From: Corylus avellana
Lineage: Eukaryota; Streptophyta; Magnoliopsida; Fagales; Betulaceae
DNA: 64,000 nt
Assembly: GCF_901000735.1 (NCBI RefSeq)
Contig: NC_081544.1
Location: 33,431,235-33,495,234 of the forward strand
Direction: 5' to 3'
Position numbers and translations under genes: made by a program. Positions 36,571 to 50,800 of the stretch are shown one piece after another (position 1 is the stretch's first letter; every line of letters begins with the position of its first letter). The notes under the pieces were generated by a model, which saw only the letters and a program-made list of their open reading frames with translations, was not told where the DNA came from and ran no database searches.

Positions 36571-37393
36571 TCTACTTATATCATGAAATGTGCAGGCGCA
36601 TACACATTGAAATACAAACATATTAAACAATTATGATTTCGACCATATTGATTACAATTAGGTCCTCTCTAGCAAGTAAAATAACAACAAGACCCTTCAC
36701 AATACAAAATTTATTTGAAAAATCAAATAAAGCAACACCATTTAAAAAAAAAAAAAAAAAATGGCGTGGGTTAGTCCCCCCCTCCCCCCCATTTTGAATA
36801 ATGGTTTTTTTTTTTGCTTTTAGAGGACATTATAATCACAATGGTAGATCAATATGGAACATTAACCAAATTGAAAGATTTAAGATGCATTGCAAATGTG
36901 TTATAAATTGAGGGGGTAAATATAGTCTTCCCTTCATTTTATATGGTTTGGCCTAATAACCATGTTTTCCTCATAACCCTATCCATAAAACTTTTTAGAT
37001 TAGGCTTAGGTCCAGTTTCAGTTAAAAGTGGACCTGTTGGAGTTAAAATAAGTGTCCCTTACCTCATCTTGTGCAACACCTATCTCAATCCCAAAAGTAC
37101 CTTTCTAACTAGAATTAGACTCGAGCCAAACCATAATTTATTTATTTATTTAATTTTTTTTTTCCCTCTATACCACAAAATTGATTTAAATAAACTTATG
37201 AACTTTCCCATGTTAATGGAATAGGATATCGGAATAGAATTATCTTCGTTTCACATAAAAATGGATAATACTAATTTTATGCTAAGATTTAAAAATCGGT
37301 GCATCTAACCCTATGCATGATTTTACATATACAACATTTTTTTAGTTTTTGAAAAACATGCTAATGAGAAGAATATTTGATTATAGGGTTCAA
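36571..37393. other. Intergenic DNA, no gene seen
   Basis: Includes an A-rich run at 36744-36760 followed by a C-rich stretch at 36776-36790. The frame at 36943-37224 has no domain. Confidence 0.45.
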
Positions 37394-37706
37394 CTCACTT
37401 TACCTCATCAAGTTTTATGGGTTTTTTCAATTCAAACTTCAATGTTTAAAAATTGACAATGTACCATTCTAATGTTTAAAAAATTTTCAATTCAAACATT
37501 CCGTTACTAATTTCCGTCAAATTGGACGGAAGTCAATGAAATTACATAATTACCCATTTTTTTTTTTTAATTTTTTGTCAAATTAGATGGAATTTAGTAA
37601 CAGAAAGTCTAAATTGAATTTTTTTGAAACATTAAGGACACATTGCCAATTTTTAAATATTGAAATTCGAATTGAAAAACTCAAAACTTCAGGAGGATAA
37701 AGTGAA
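37394..37706. mobile_element. Self-complementary MITE, copy 2 of 2
   Basis: It carries the same landmarks in the same order as 9508-9836: CACTTTACCTCATCAAG, TGTACCATTCTAATGTT, CCGTTACTAATTTCCGTCAA, then TTTAGTAACAGAAAGTCTAA, GAAACATTAAGGACACATTG and CTTCAGGAGGATAAAGTG. The ends are inverted repeats, and there is no ORF. Confidence 0.78.
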
Positions 37707-37864
37707 TTTAACCATTGATTATAATACATAGGTATTACATGAAAATAATAAAATTAAATAACATAAAAATAATAAAATTTATCAACTAAACTATTTAATA
37801 CCCATTATCTAAAAAAGGGAAAATTTATAATTTGTATATTTGTATGGCATCATAGTCTATTTTA

Positions 37865-38131
37865 TTTTTTTCCCCTCATGGGAGAATTGAAACAAATGCC
37901 TGTAACGAATGGAAAATAACTTAATTTACCGCGGGTGAGGTAGATCTCTCTACGGACGAATAGAATTAAGTCCTGGTCCATGACAAGTAAACAGCCATAA
38001 ACAGATACACGACCTGTCACACGCTGCAATCCATTCAATGCAATCGGCACCAACGGTGACCTAATCAGCTCCAAATACCGGGTAACACAATCAACACTCG
38101 CATGGAATTGTAGTGCCAGAAATGTTTTCGT
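37865..38131 (-). other. Unassigned open frame, possibly a coding remnant
   Basis: The minus strand is stop-free for 89 codons, bounded by TGA at 38134-38132 and TAA at 37864-37862. It includes TRYLELIRSPLVPIALNGLQ and VSVYGCLLVMDQDLILFVRR. The composition is protein-like and unlike the AT-rich surroundings. No ATG opens it early, and I do not recognise a family. It may be an exon remnant or chance, divergent to the gamma-adaptin promoter. Confidence 0.25.
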
Positions 38132-38393
38132 TCATTTCACAAAGACAAGGAACGAGTACTCATCGTTATTAAGTGGAAGGAATAAAAGCCCATCATACTC
38201 TCAGATCCAAATCTCTTTTCGCTCTATATCAGATCCCTCTGATTGTATCTTCTCCGATCTCGGTTTTCGAATTCGGACCGTCCATCTAAGCTGACGAATT
38301 CGACACCACCGTTGATTGATCGAGTACCGTGTTCGGTTCGGTTTTCGTTCGGATCTGACTGAGCTCTCTCGGAGCTTCGCCACGGACCCAATC

Positions 38394-41300
38394 ATGAATC
38401 CCTTCTCGTCGGGAACGCGCCTGAGGTGAGCTTCGAATTATACTGTTTCCATTTCTATCAGATCAATTTCACAAAGTCCGATTTCTGTCTCTGTCTCTCT
38501 CTTTCTGCTTTTAATTTGTTAAACGTTTAAAGAGAGCAATTAGTTTTGGTTTATGTCGACTGGTTGTTTCAATTCGCGTAATTTAAGATGATTTTGTTGA
38601 AAATCGCAGTGTATTCATGCGTTTTTCTTTTTAATTTGGTTGTTTTCGTGGTTGGAGTTGCTAGCTTTTTGATAGCTGTAACATTGGGATTGATACTGAA
38701 TATGTGTGATAGTTAAGCTGGTATCAGTGGAACGTGTTGGATTTCATTCGTGGCACAGGCAAATGTGCTTGAATGGGGTTGGCTTTTCTGGGAATTATTG
38801 AAGCAAGTGTTGAAATGTGTGAGATTATGGTACATCCACTTAGTGATATGCGTATCATATTGGATATATGATCTTGACCCTGCGTGGTCTCATTTATTCT
38901 GAACATTAACTTTATGTGTGATACCTAAGAATGCGATGAATCTTGTTAGGGCAACACTTCTCATAGTTTAGAACATGGAAAATGTAGGACAAGTGGTTCT
39001 CCAAGAGATACCAAAGAGGTTTAACGGGGGACCAGGTGCCAATAGGAAACTGTTTGCAATGCCAATTGGGGTCACAGATGTAAGCAAGCATTGAAGCTGT
39101 AGCCTCTAAACTACATTATGATCCTTAAGAGGGTTCTAAAGCGATTTTGGACAGACACATGAAGTGGAATTTTAACACCAAAAGTCAATCTTAATAATAT
39201 AAAATTCTATTCTCTTTATAATTTATTTATATAACAGCTTGATTTTGGTGGAATTTATTCCGGTAGTTGCAATCATCCATGATCTCAAAAAGCAAGTAAT
39301 TTTTTTTTTTTTTTTTAATGTTGAGACCTAAGTTTGGATTTCCAAATCAGCATAAAACAAGCAAAATGGTTGGGACACGAGAAATTTAGGCTAATCTGCA
39401 GTCTAGATGAGTTTGTTATGTGGGTTGGCTTAAATTCCACTCTTATCCACCTTGTGTGCCCATGGTGTAAGTTAGTAAGTTCTGAACTATTGCTGTTCAC
39501 AATTTTTGATTCATACAATGTGGTTGCTAGATTGCCAGGTCATAATCAGGTTGTCATGTGTGAGTTAATTCTACAACTTATCTGGGCTTGGGCTTATGTC
39601 TCAAGTAGTAACGAGTGCGATACGATCAGCTTAGATCTTAGATCTAGAGGTCATTGAGCAAAAGGAGGAGAAAATGGAAAATAAAAGTTTCTACATTTTG
39701 AAATGATTTTAGTTTTTGACGAGGCTGAAGTGGTCAGTTTAGTTCATTGTTCATGTTCCCCTTTCATCAATCTCACGTACACGAAAAATATACAAGAGAT
39801 GCAACTGCCCTATTGGGGTTGAAAATATAAAAAGTTAACAAGATCTACTAGATTAGAGGAAAAGAAATTAGGAACAAAAGATACAACCCAATTTAAGAGG
39901 CCACTTAAGAAACACCTTCCAAATGCTCTTCCAAGGAAAAAGGCAAGACTCCCCAGACTAAGAAACCATTTCTTTTTCTTTTTCTTTCATTCTATATTTT
40001 ATGGTGAATATGTCAATTGAAACTGATGCTATTACCTTCAATGCCCTCTGCCTTCGTGTGTTTAGATTAACAATACTTCAATGGGTTAATATGGAAAAAC
40101 AATCTAGATGACAGATATTGTTGGAGTCCATATGCTCCGTTGCAGTCAAATGCATCTCATTTAGATAGTACATAGAAGTACCTATGATCAGAAATGGAAG
40201 ATCCGAGTCCAGTAATCTGCAAGACTATGATAAGTTTTGCAGTCAAATGCATCATGTTTAGATAGTTTAATTTATTTGATCATTTAGAGCGAATAGTTTC
40301 TCATAAAAACAAAGGGCAGTGGAAATGAGTGGTCCTCTCTTTCTTAGGTCCATTAATATGTAATGTTCAGGGAATTGATTAGTACGGTGGTTTATGAATG
40401 GCGTATACATTTTACAAGAACTAAGGTTGGTTGGCGATATTTGTTTTTTGAGAGAAAGTAACGGAAATCAAGAAGTTACATCCTTTGTTATGAATAATGT
40501 GACTTGTTAAACATTTAGTTGCCAAGTGAAATGGCTTTTTCCATCTTTTCATTTCTTCTCTGTTTGGTTATGTTTTCCTTGACTTGTGGTTGCTTTTGTT
40601 GTTATGGATTTTTTGGAGGTTCTTTGCTCAATTTGTTTATGTGCAAATGAATAAGTAACATATTATGTGGTATTTACCTATTCAATGCAGGGACATGATT
40701 CGGGCAATACGTGCCTGCAAAACTGCAGCAGAGGAACGTGCTGTTGTAAGAAAAGAGTGTGCTGCTATTCGTGCCTCAATTAATGAAAATGATCACGATT
40801 ATAGGCATCGTAACCTTGCAAAGCTCATGTTCATTCACATGCTTGGCTACCCCACACATTTTGGTCAAATGGAGTGTCTAAAGTTAATTGCATCTCCTGA
40901 ATTTCCAGAGAAGAGAATAGGATATCTTGGCCTCATGTTGCTTCTTGATGAAAGACAAGAAGTTCTAATGTTGGTCACAAACTCATTAAAACAGTATCCA
41001 ATATATTTTTTTTGATTTTTTTTTTTCCACTCTATATATATTTTTAAAATATATTTTTGTCATTATTTTTTCTCGTATATCATTGTCCCACATTAGGCTT
41101 TAATTTATCGTGTTTTATTGTTCTCACTATCTTTTAAGTTTATTTTTTAGCGACTTTTCCATTGGAATGGTATTCTTATGAGGAAAGAAACAAGGGAACT
41201 ATATCTACACTGTGTTGTGCAACCTTAACCTATGTGCAGAGATCTCAATCATGCAAATCAGTATATTGTGGGACTTGCCCTTTGTGCTTTGGGAAATATT

Positions 41301-44300
41301 TGTTCAGCAGAGATGGCTCGTGATCTTGCACCAGAAGTTGAAAGATTGCTGCAATTTCGAGATCCAAATACTCGGAAAAAAGTGAGTCTTTTGTACAGAT
41401 TGAGAAGTTAGTTCTGCTGAATTTGTTTGCCACTATTTCCATTTGTTTGCTATTTTTTTTTTTTTTTAATTCTAGATATTACTCCTTTCACATTATCAAA
41501 AAAAAGTTATAATTGAGAAGGAAGTTTTCTAGTGTGGGAAAAAAAGAAAATTATGACATATACTACCCTCAAGTTACTTGTTTTAGTGACTCAAGGCAAG
41601 TCTGCTGTTCCTTTTCACTGGCAAGACCTTAGTCATCACCAATTATTCATACACTTGTTACTTGGAAACATTTCTGTGCCGAATCCATCGTATTTATTTT
41701 AGTTCTTAATACTGGCACTGAAAGAATCTGGTCCTCATATTTCTATTATGACTACTTCTCATTAAAAAGGTACATTTTTTTAACTCTTTTTGGTTGGCTC
41801 CATGTCCTTCTCACGGTGTTTGGTGTTCTCTTCTTGGAAGATTTACTAGGATGGTGTACTGACAAATATGAACTTATTGTTCAGTGAAAGACTGAGTCCA
41901 ACAAATTAGTTAATTGGAGACATGTTTAACCTACCTTGGTTTGCCAGGCTGTTTTCTCTGCTAAGAAACTATTTTTAAGTCTTGCAATTTGATGTTTGGA
42001 GCTTCCTGACAAACATTTACATTTAAACATTCTTTTATGCATCATATGATTATCTGATGTTATTTGTTGACTGATTTCTCTTTAACTTTTCATTCTTGAA
42101 AGTTGACTGCACTTAATGTCAAATATAGGCAGCATTGTGTGCTATAAGGATTATAAAGAAAGTACCAGACCTGGCGGAAAATTTTATAAATCCTGCTGCT
42201 GCCTTACTTAAAGAAAAGCATCATGGAGTTTTAATAACAGCAGTTCAACTTTGTACAGATCTATGTAAAGTCAGTGCCGAAGCCCTTGAATATTTCAGAA
42301 AGGTAACTTGACTGCGGCCCAGCTAATTGTGTTTCCTATTTCCGTTAATAGGATATGCAATCTGTGGTTGCTTTCTTGAGTCATCTACTTAACTACATTA
42401 TAGAGCTGCTGTTTTCATTCTTGTTGGATACATGCTGGTATACATCTCTGCTTGAAAATGAAAATGCACAAGGAGTCCATTTCAAAGATCCTAGGTGCTG
42501 GTGGGATATTGAGTTAGTTTCATGTATTATATTCCTCGATCAAGATAAAAGGTGCTTTGTTCTAAATTTTGGAATATATCATGCATAAGTTGAGAATCCC
42601 TTCTGGCTCTATATGTTTTCATTTTTCATGATGACCTGATGTTATCTCAATACCCTGATTTTATGCTCAACGTGCTACATGTTAAGTTTTTATTTGCATT
42701 TGGTTTGTGTATTGTAGAAATACAGCCTGATGTTGTCATATAAAGACGTTTAATATTGGATGGTATTATTCTAGTGAAATATTTATGCAAAATCTGAACT
42801 ACAAGGCTAAGCTTCAATTCATATCAGCTTTTAATCATAAAGTTGCTTATATCGTTATTGTAGAAGTGCACAGAGAGTTTGGTCAAAACTCTAAAGGACA
42901 TCGTGAACAGTCCATATGCACCTGAGTATGACATTGCTGGCATCGCGGACCCTTTCCTCCATATCAGATTGCTTAAGTTTTTGCGTGTGTTGGGCAAAGG
43001 AGATGCAGATGCTAGTGACTTGATGAATGACATACTTGCCCAGGTAAGTTGCACTTAAATTGTTATCTTATGCTATGATATTTTGTTCTATTAGTCATGA
43101 TTATCAGATTATCAGCAATTTTTGCTAGCAATAGTGTCTACCCCACCGATCAGTATTGTTTTTTCAGTTTGTTTTCTGTGGGTGGAGGATACTATATCCA
43201 GGATAAAATACTAAATTGTTACACACAGTTTTGAACATTGGTTTTAGAAAGAAAAAATAGAGGTTCCTAAGATGCATGTTCTGTAGTAGAAAGCTGACAA
43301 AGCCATTCATCATCACAAGCCAAAGTCGAGAATCTGAATGAAATATAGTTGAGAAGTAAGAATGTTCTGTGGCTGTGCTTAAGGCAGAGGCGTGTTGAGT
43401 GTTTAATCATGATTTTAAACAAGTAGAATTTTGTGGTGGTGGAGGGGTCAGTTATGATTTCGTTACCTCAGCAGTCTTAGAAGTATGTGGCCTTCATTTG
43501 AATGTCTTCTGCTCTTTACCTTTGGGAGGTCTCAATGGGTAGAAAGGATATGGAGGCTTCTACAGGTGTAGCCTTGTGACTCTGATGAAATTAAATTTCA
43601 TGTTCAGGAAGGGATGCGTTAGGACTTCTACCTTCTACAGAATAGGAATTTTACAGAAGATGTCAACGTGGATGACATATCTTTGTACTTCCATTATTCA
43701 TGTTTGACAGGGCTTCCTTGTTGGTCTAATAGTGGCATGTATGCTTGGGAGAATTGTAGAACAAGAAGATGCTTTAGAATAAATGGATCTTAAGAAGAGT
43801 AGGACTAAGAGTACTCTAGTATAATTACAAGTGGATTAAAAAAATGTTTGAGATTAGTGGCCCGGAGATATCCGATGTAATCATCCTTTTTTTCCTTTTA
43901 AATGGTTTGAATGCCCCTAAAGGTGAAAAAACTAACAAATTGTTTTCTAAGGAAAAAGGATATGCTTAATGCATACCAGTTGTTGAGAAATAGGGATTCT
44001 AAAAGAAAGTTGGCATAAATTATGCTTTATGTTATATATACATTGGAAAATGTGTAGAGTCTCATAGGACTTTTTTATCACATGGACCTTCAACCAAATG
44101 ACATCTCTTCTTGCCATAAAACACTGGTGGAGGGTGAAGTTGTGGATTAAGTCTTGTACAAGTGCGTGAGTAGTTAGTAGTATTTATCTGTAAGAAAAAG
44201 TCTCATAAGATATATTTTTTTCCTTTTTGAATTTCTTTATATGGAAATCAAGTGGTGTTTGTGTCCAGTAACTTTAGTTTTTCTAATGTGATCTTTAAGA

Positions 44301-44814
44301 TTGTAAGCTTAGGCTACTTATAAAAAAAAAAAATTGTAAGCTTATGTTACTTTTATGTATACATGTAAATGTATTCATGTACATGGATGTTGACTGATTT
44401 GGAGTTGATAAATCGCAAAATTAAGGTGTAAAGTACGTCTTTGAAATCCTTGCAATTGTGTTCTCCTTACAAATATAAATCTTGCTTAGTCTGTTAAGTG
44501 CATACTTATCTCTAAATCTGGTACTTTGACTCCAGTCATATAATTTGAAGGACCCCTTTCTTGTCTTTCCTTGTAACCTAGTCATAGTGGATTTATGAAG
44601 CTGCTTGTAATTGCTCATAATTCATGACGTCATCTAGATTCATGATTTGACAAAGTTCGACAAAGTTTGCACTCTTTTATTTTTTTAATTGATGTGCCAT
44701 ATTTTGTTTTCCTAGGTGGCAACAAAAACTGAGTCAAACAAGAATGCTGGAAATGCTATTCTATATGAATGTGTTGAAACTATCATGAGTATTGAAGATA
44801 ATGGTGGCTTACGT

Positions 44815-44852
<38 letters not shown>

Positions 44853-47800
44853 TCGTGACAACAATATCAGGTTTTGTTATAGTATTTTAAGCTGGACTTG
44901 TTTCTGTGCACTTGTGGTCAATTTATTTTTGTTTTCAGGTTTTACCTGAATTATTTGGCAATAATATTTGCATATTTTTCTTTTGCGTAAGATTTCTTAT
45001 CTGATCCTGTGGTGGTGTCGTGTTAAACATTCTGAGGAATCTATTACTTGCCTATATATTTCCATCTTTAATAAAATACTTTACGGTCATAAAATCACGA
45101 ATAGCTGATTGGTGACTTAAACCATGATTAAGGGTTGGAAAAATGCATGCTAGTGTGATGGTCTTGTTTTTTTCAATCAAATGCTAGTTGTAGCCTATAC
45201 GGTGAAGGTGGTCTCCTGGCTAAATCCCTCCCCTCCAATGGATTTTACCCAAACCTCCTCCTTACATGAAAGATTGCCTTTTTATGTACCTCTCGTAAGT
45301 ATATGAACTAGAAGGATGATGTGAGGTGTTAAGTCGAGAAATACCTGATGAAAAACTGAGCAATGATATCAGTCGCTATCCACTGTCTGATATTGGTGCT
45401 GCTAGAACTTGCAGCTACCTTAATTCCCTCTGCAATTATTAGACACAATATCTATAGATAACAATTAATCTACATCAGAGAAGAGCATTACCTCTATTTT
45501 GATTTTAGCATCCATCACAAATAACAGAATTGACATTATATGTATTTGTAGAGAGAGTGCAACTGCTAGAAAGTAAATTAAGGTGGTAAATACCTATTTT
45601 TCCAGCTTCAATAATTGCTTAGCCAGTCACCAAGTTCTAATTGATTGCATTAGTATGCGGCAATACTCTATTTGGAATTTCTAACCACCTAAAAAGTGCT
45701 GACTGCTTATGTTATAAGCCATCCGTTGACTTTTCTGAGGACTTTTGTTCTTTTACTTTTTTCGGGTATGTTTGGAACCCGAGACTAAAGTATTACTCTG
45801 TTATGCTCCAGGCCTAATAATTATCAGTCCTTGTACGAAATTATTTTCTTTGATTAATATTCTAATGCTTTAGCCCTTTTCTCTATCCCTCCCTGTCAAC
45901 TGCTTGCTCATCTATAGTATTAAATTGAAACTCATTTTTTTTCTTCCAGATATGTTGCATTAAACATGCTGATGAACGCTATAAATGTAGATGCTCAAGC
46001 GGTGCAAAGGCATCGGGCAACAATCTTGGAATGTGTAAAGGTATTCTATGGGCATGCTTACTTTTTTGCTTAATAACAATGAAAAAGTTGCTGAATTAAT
46101 TGTTGCTTGATAAGAAATCGAGAAATGTGTGTGTGTGTTTTTTTTTCTTCTTCCTCTTTTCCTTCTTATTCATTTTCTCCAAACACAGTTGCTTTATATA
46201 GTCTTTTTGCCCAAGATATTTTAGCTGGTCTAGTTTGCAGTAGTTTGCGGAACATGTGATGTGATATTCTCCATTTGCACTTGTTGAGGCAGCAAATATT
46301 TATCGTTTTAAGCATTATATTTGACTTGTTTACAGAATAAGTATGAAGACTTTGGATTCTGTCGTTAAATAGTTTCTAATATTTTCTGGAATATGGTTTT
46401 ATGTGGAATTGATGCATTGCCTTGTTTGACTCTTCTGCACTATCATTCACAAAAGCTGAGTCTTCTAGTGTGTAACATCATTTGACCCTTTTGCTTTCAG
46501 GATTCAGATGCTTCAATTCGGAAAAGGGCCCTTGAGCTTGTTTATCTTCTAGTAAACGAGAGCAATGTGAAGCCTTTAACAAAAGAGCTGATTGAATATC
46601 TGGAAGTAAGTGATCAAGATTTCAAGGGAGATCTTACCGCCAAAATTTGTTCCATAATTGCAAAGTAAGTTACAGTTAAAAACTTTAAGATTGAATTCTT
46701 TCTTTCTTCTCCTTTGAGATACCAGATTGTATTTCCTTGTATCTGCTATATGATTGGTAACAAAGATGAATATTGCTTCTTAGAGAAAATAAAATAAAAC
46801 AATAAAAAGTTGTGTTAGCTACTAATAGTAGTAGGATGTGGCATTCATATGGTAGTATATCTAGACTCCAGAGGTAATAGTTCACTTGCCAATTCTTGAG
46901 TGGCATTACCATTGTATATTTTTCCATGTGCTTTTGAAGCAACTTAAGCATTTGTTCCCCATCCAACCAAGGCAGTTCTGCACATAGTGGAAAATAAATC
47001 GGTCTCCTTGATGCTTTAGATTATTAGTGTTTTATGTGTTTGTGAGCGTGTCCACCCCCTAATTACTTTGCGCATTGGGTGTCAATGTTTTCTAAGATTG
47101 TATTAGAGCCTTGTTTATCTAAAAGGACCTTGGCTCAAGTGTTAATGACTTCCATTCTGCTAGTTTCTTCTGTTTTGCACATGCAATACCCACGATTGGT
47201 TCATTGTTATTGGGTAGACTTGCCCGTGAGGAGTATTTGTAAGCTTGATATTTTTCTTTTGGCTCACTTTCTAATAGAAGCTTTTGGGGCTGATGTTTTT
47301 CAACATAGATATTATTTCCTTTTTTGTGGCATCTGGAACGGGTATATATATATATATTATGGATCACAATATGGTTCCATACAGTAAGACTAGTTGAGCA
47401 TGGCCTACTAGATGAATTAATTGGAATTATGACCCAGCAATGTTTAGTTGATTAACATTCACTCTTTGGTGCTTTAGGTTTTCACCACAGAAGATATGGT
47501 ACATTGATCAGATGCTCAAGGTTCTCTCTGAGGTATAAAACATAATAACCTATTCTTTGTCCATGATATTATATTTAGTACTTTTATGGAACATTTAAAT
47601 GTTTCAGCATTGATAAGTCAGTGTCACTACCCTAGATTGGTTTCCCCTTTGTGCCAACATCTTAATTGCTTCTGATTTATTATTACTCAACTGTATTAAT
47701 CTCTATGAAGGTGGAGTTTAGTTAGACAAATGCTACTGTGTGATTCTGTTTCCAGTTAAGTTCATATTTAGTCGGATGTTGAACTGCTTTTAGGTGGATT

Positions 47801-50800
47801 AAGTATAATCAGAGGCTACCAACAGATGTTTTGGCAACTCAAATAAAAGGGTTGAGAAAACAAAAGAATGTGTAGAAATATGTGGAAGTATATGGATAGG
47901 GTGATAATGTTTCACCTCTGTGGACTCTGATGATAACATTTTTGGAAAGTAATTCAAATACTAGTCACATGTTTGCGCTCACCATATGTGCTAGTGCTTC
48001 TCAAAACTTCTAACAGAAATTTGTTTCATGCAATATGTTTAATTTACTTTGGTATGAAAGTGCCACATCTGACATTTGTTAATCATTGCATTTGTGTTTT
48101 TCTGAGCATACGCAATTATATATTTGTTTTTAGGAGGTACTTATCTTTATGCTATGCTTAGTAGGCTGGAAATTTTGTAAAAGATGAAGTCTGGCATGCC
48201 CTTATTGTTGTGATAAGCAATGCTTCTGACCTCCACGGATATACTGTAAGGGCATTATACAGAGCATTACAAGCATCAACTGAACAGGTACTCAGTTGTT
48301 TTTTTCCCGTCAAGATATATGTTCAATATACTTATTGAAAAGAAACAAAGACAAGATAAATGCTCAACATTGAGCTCCTATTATCTTTAGTATTTAAGCA
48401 TACATGTCATTTATAAACATTTGTTTGTCCTGAGTGGATTGTTTTAATGTTTTCACCAGGAAACTCTTGTTCGAGTGGCAGTTTGGTGCATAGGAGAATA
48501 TGGTGACATGTTAGTCAATAATGCTGGAATGCTTGATATAGAGGATCCAATAACTGTGAGTTCAACCTCTTGCATATGTTAGTTTGTATAAACTTCCTGT
48601 GGTCATCTTAGCTGTATTATTTTCAGAACGTGGAAAGTAGGATGAAGCAGATCTGAAGATAATGTCATGAACAAATGAAATCTCCACATCTTACACATTC
48701 TTGTTTGAATATGTCGTCCTTTTTCTTTGTTATTTTTGTTTCTTATTTTGCCTTGATTTCTTCAGATGGGCAAAGTTAGTTTCAGCTTCTTCTTCAATAA
48801 GTTTCAGCTACTGAAATTAGAGAACTGAAATATCTTATGCTTGTCTCCCATTGTTCTCTGTCATTACATAGGTTAAAATTGAGATTATAAGTTAAAGAAA
48901 TGTCCTTGGCAAGTTAACCTGATTCCAAAAGGTCACTTGACTAACTTGAGGGCTAAAATCTACAATAAGGCTGTATACTTTTGCTTTTAGAATAAATCAG
49001 TCGCATAACTGCAGCATCTGTGTTACATTGTTCAGTAACGAATGAATGTTTAGACCCTTTAGTTGGTCATCATTATAGTTTTTCCTCCCAATTCACTTGA
49101 GGTCTTCTGAGCAGGTAACAGGATCTGATGCTGTGGATGCCATAGAGCTTGCCATTAAGAGCCAGACTTCAGATCTCACCACCAAAGCAATGTCTTTGAT
49201 TGCTCTGTTAAAGCTCTCTTCCCGTTTTCCATCTTGTTCAGAGTATGTTACTGGTTTTTTTTTTTTTTTTTTTTACCATTGTTTTAACCTTTATCGCATT
49301 TATATTCTGCCATGCTTAAGATGTATTTTCCTCCAGCATCCTTTCTGTTTTATTAGGGGTCTATAACGTTCTAGCAAAATGCCCACATTCTACGTCTACA
49401 TAGCTGAAGAGGGTTTTCCCTTTTTGGGCTTAGCAAGCTGTCGCTCAACTTAATATGAATTGTTTCCTTTTCATATTGATGGCTATGGTATGCTGTTGGA
49501 CTTCAGATATGATTATGGTTGAATTTCTTTCTCTCACTGGATAACATACATGTGTACTACATGCACAAATCATATTCGTATATGTGTACTGATTTGTGTA
49601 TTTGTTTAGGTTCTTATCTTTATCAGTCTGATTTTTTGTTTTTGGACTTAGTTCTGGCTATATTCCTTGAGTCTCCCAAAATTAGTCAAATCTTTTCTAA
49701 ATAAATCAATAAATTTTTTTTCTTTTCATCTCTCTTATGACATGAAAGTGTGGTTGTTCTCTAAATAATATCTATAGGAGGATCCGAGATATGATCATTC
49801 AACACAAAGGAAGCCTTGTTCTTGAATCACAGCAGAGATCCATCGAATTCAATTCTATTATTGAGAAGCATCAGAATATTAGGTATGCTTTACATGTTTT
49901 TGGGATTTAAATCATCAAGAGCTTCAGTTTCTTCCCCTTTATTCTCCTCCCTGGTGCTCCTGGGAGGGTTTTCGTTTTTAAAGCAAATTTGTAGTTTAGA
50001 AAGCTTATGGTTGAAGTTTTGCAGGTCTGCGCTGGTTGAAAGGATGCCCGTTTTGGATGAGGCAACTTTCATTGGAAGGAGGGCAGGTTCGACGCCAGCA
50101 ACAGTTTCAACTTCCAATGGAGCATCACTTAATCTTCCAAATGGAGTTGCCAAACCTCCTGCGGCGCCTCTCGTAGATTTACTTGATCTAAGTTCAGATG
50201 ATGCTCCTGCACCTAGCTCTTCTGGTGGTGATTTTCTTCAGGATCTTCTTGGTGTTGATCTGTCACCAGCATTACAACAATCCGGTTAGTATTCGAATGT
50301 ATTAAGGCATAAATTTGTCATGAACACTTAGTATTGAATCTTTTATTTGTCTAAACATTTGCGAGCATTTAACTTATGTTAGATGTAATTATATTATGGG
50401 TTATAAATACTAGAAACATTTAGTTTATATTGTGCGTTGGTAGCAGGTCACATTGTCTAGGAGCTTAAGTAAAGCTTAGTACCTTGGGAAGCATTAGGTT
50501 TGTCCAATTCTATTTGTTATACGACTGTACTTGGTATCCATTGCATTTAAGTTATTGGGAACACATTGAACAAGAGTACTTGATTCTAGTCAAATTTCTG
50601 GGGGCCACGCTTGTACCTCAGGATCTTTAGATTTTGCTTATGTAGCTTCTAGTAATGCACTCTGTTTCTTCGTTTGACAGTTTTAAGAACCTGTGTTTAA
50701 GTTGTCTTGATCTTCTGTTGTATATGATATAGATTTTACAGATAAACACATACACATAAATATATGTATGTATACATACGAATGTATACTATTTGATTGT

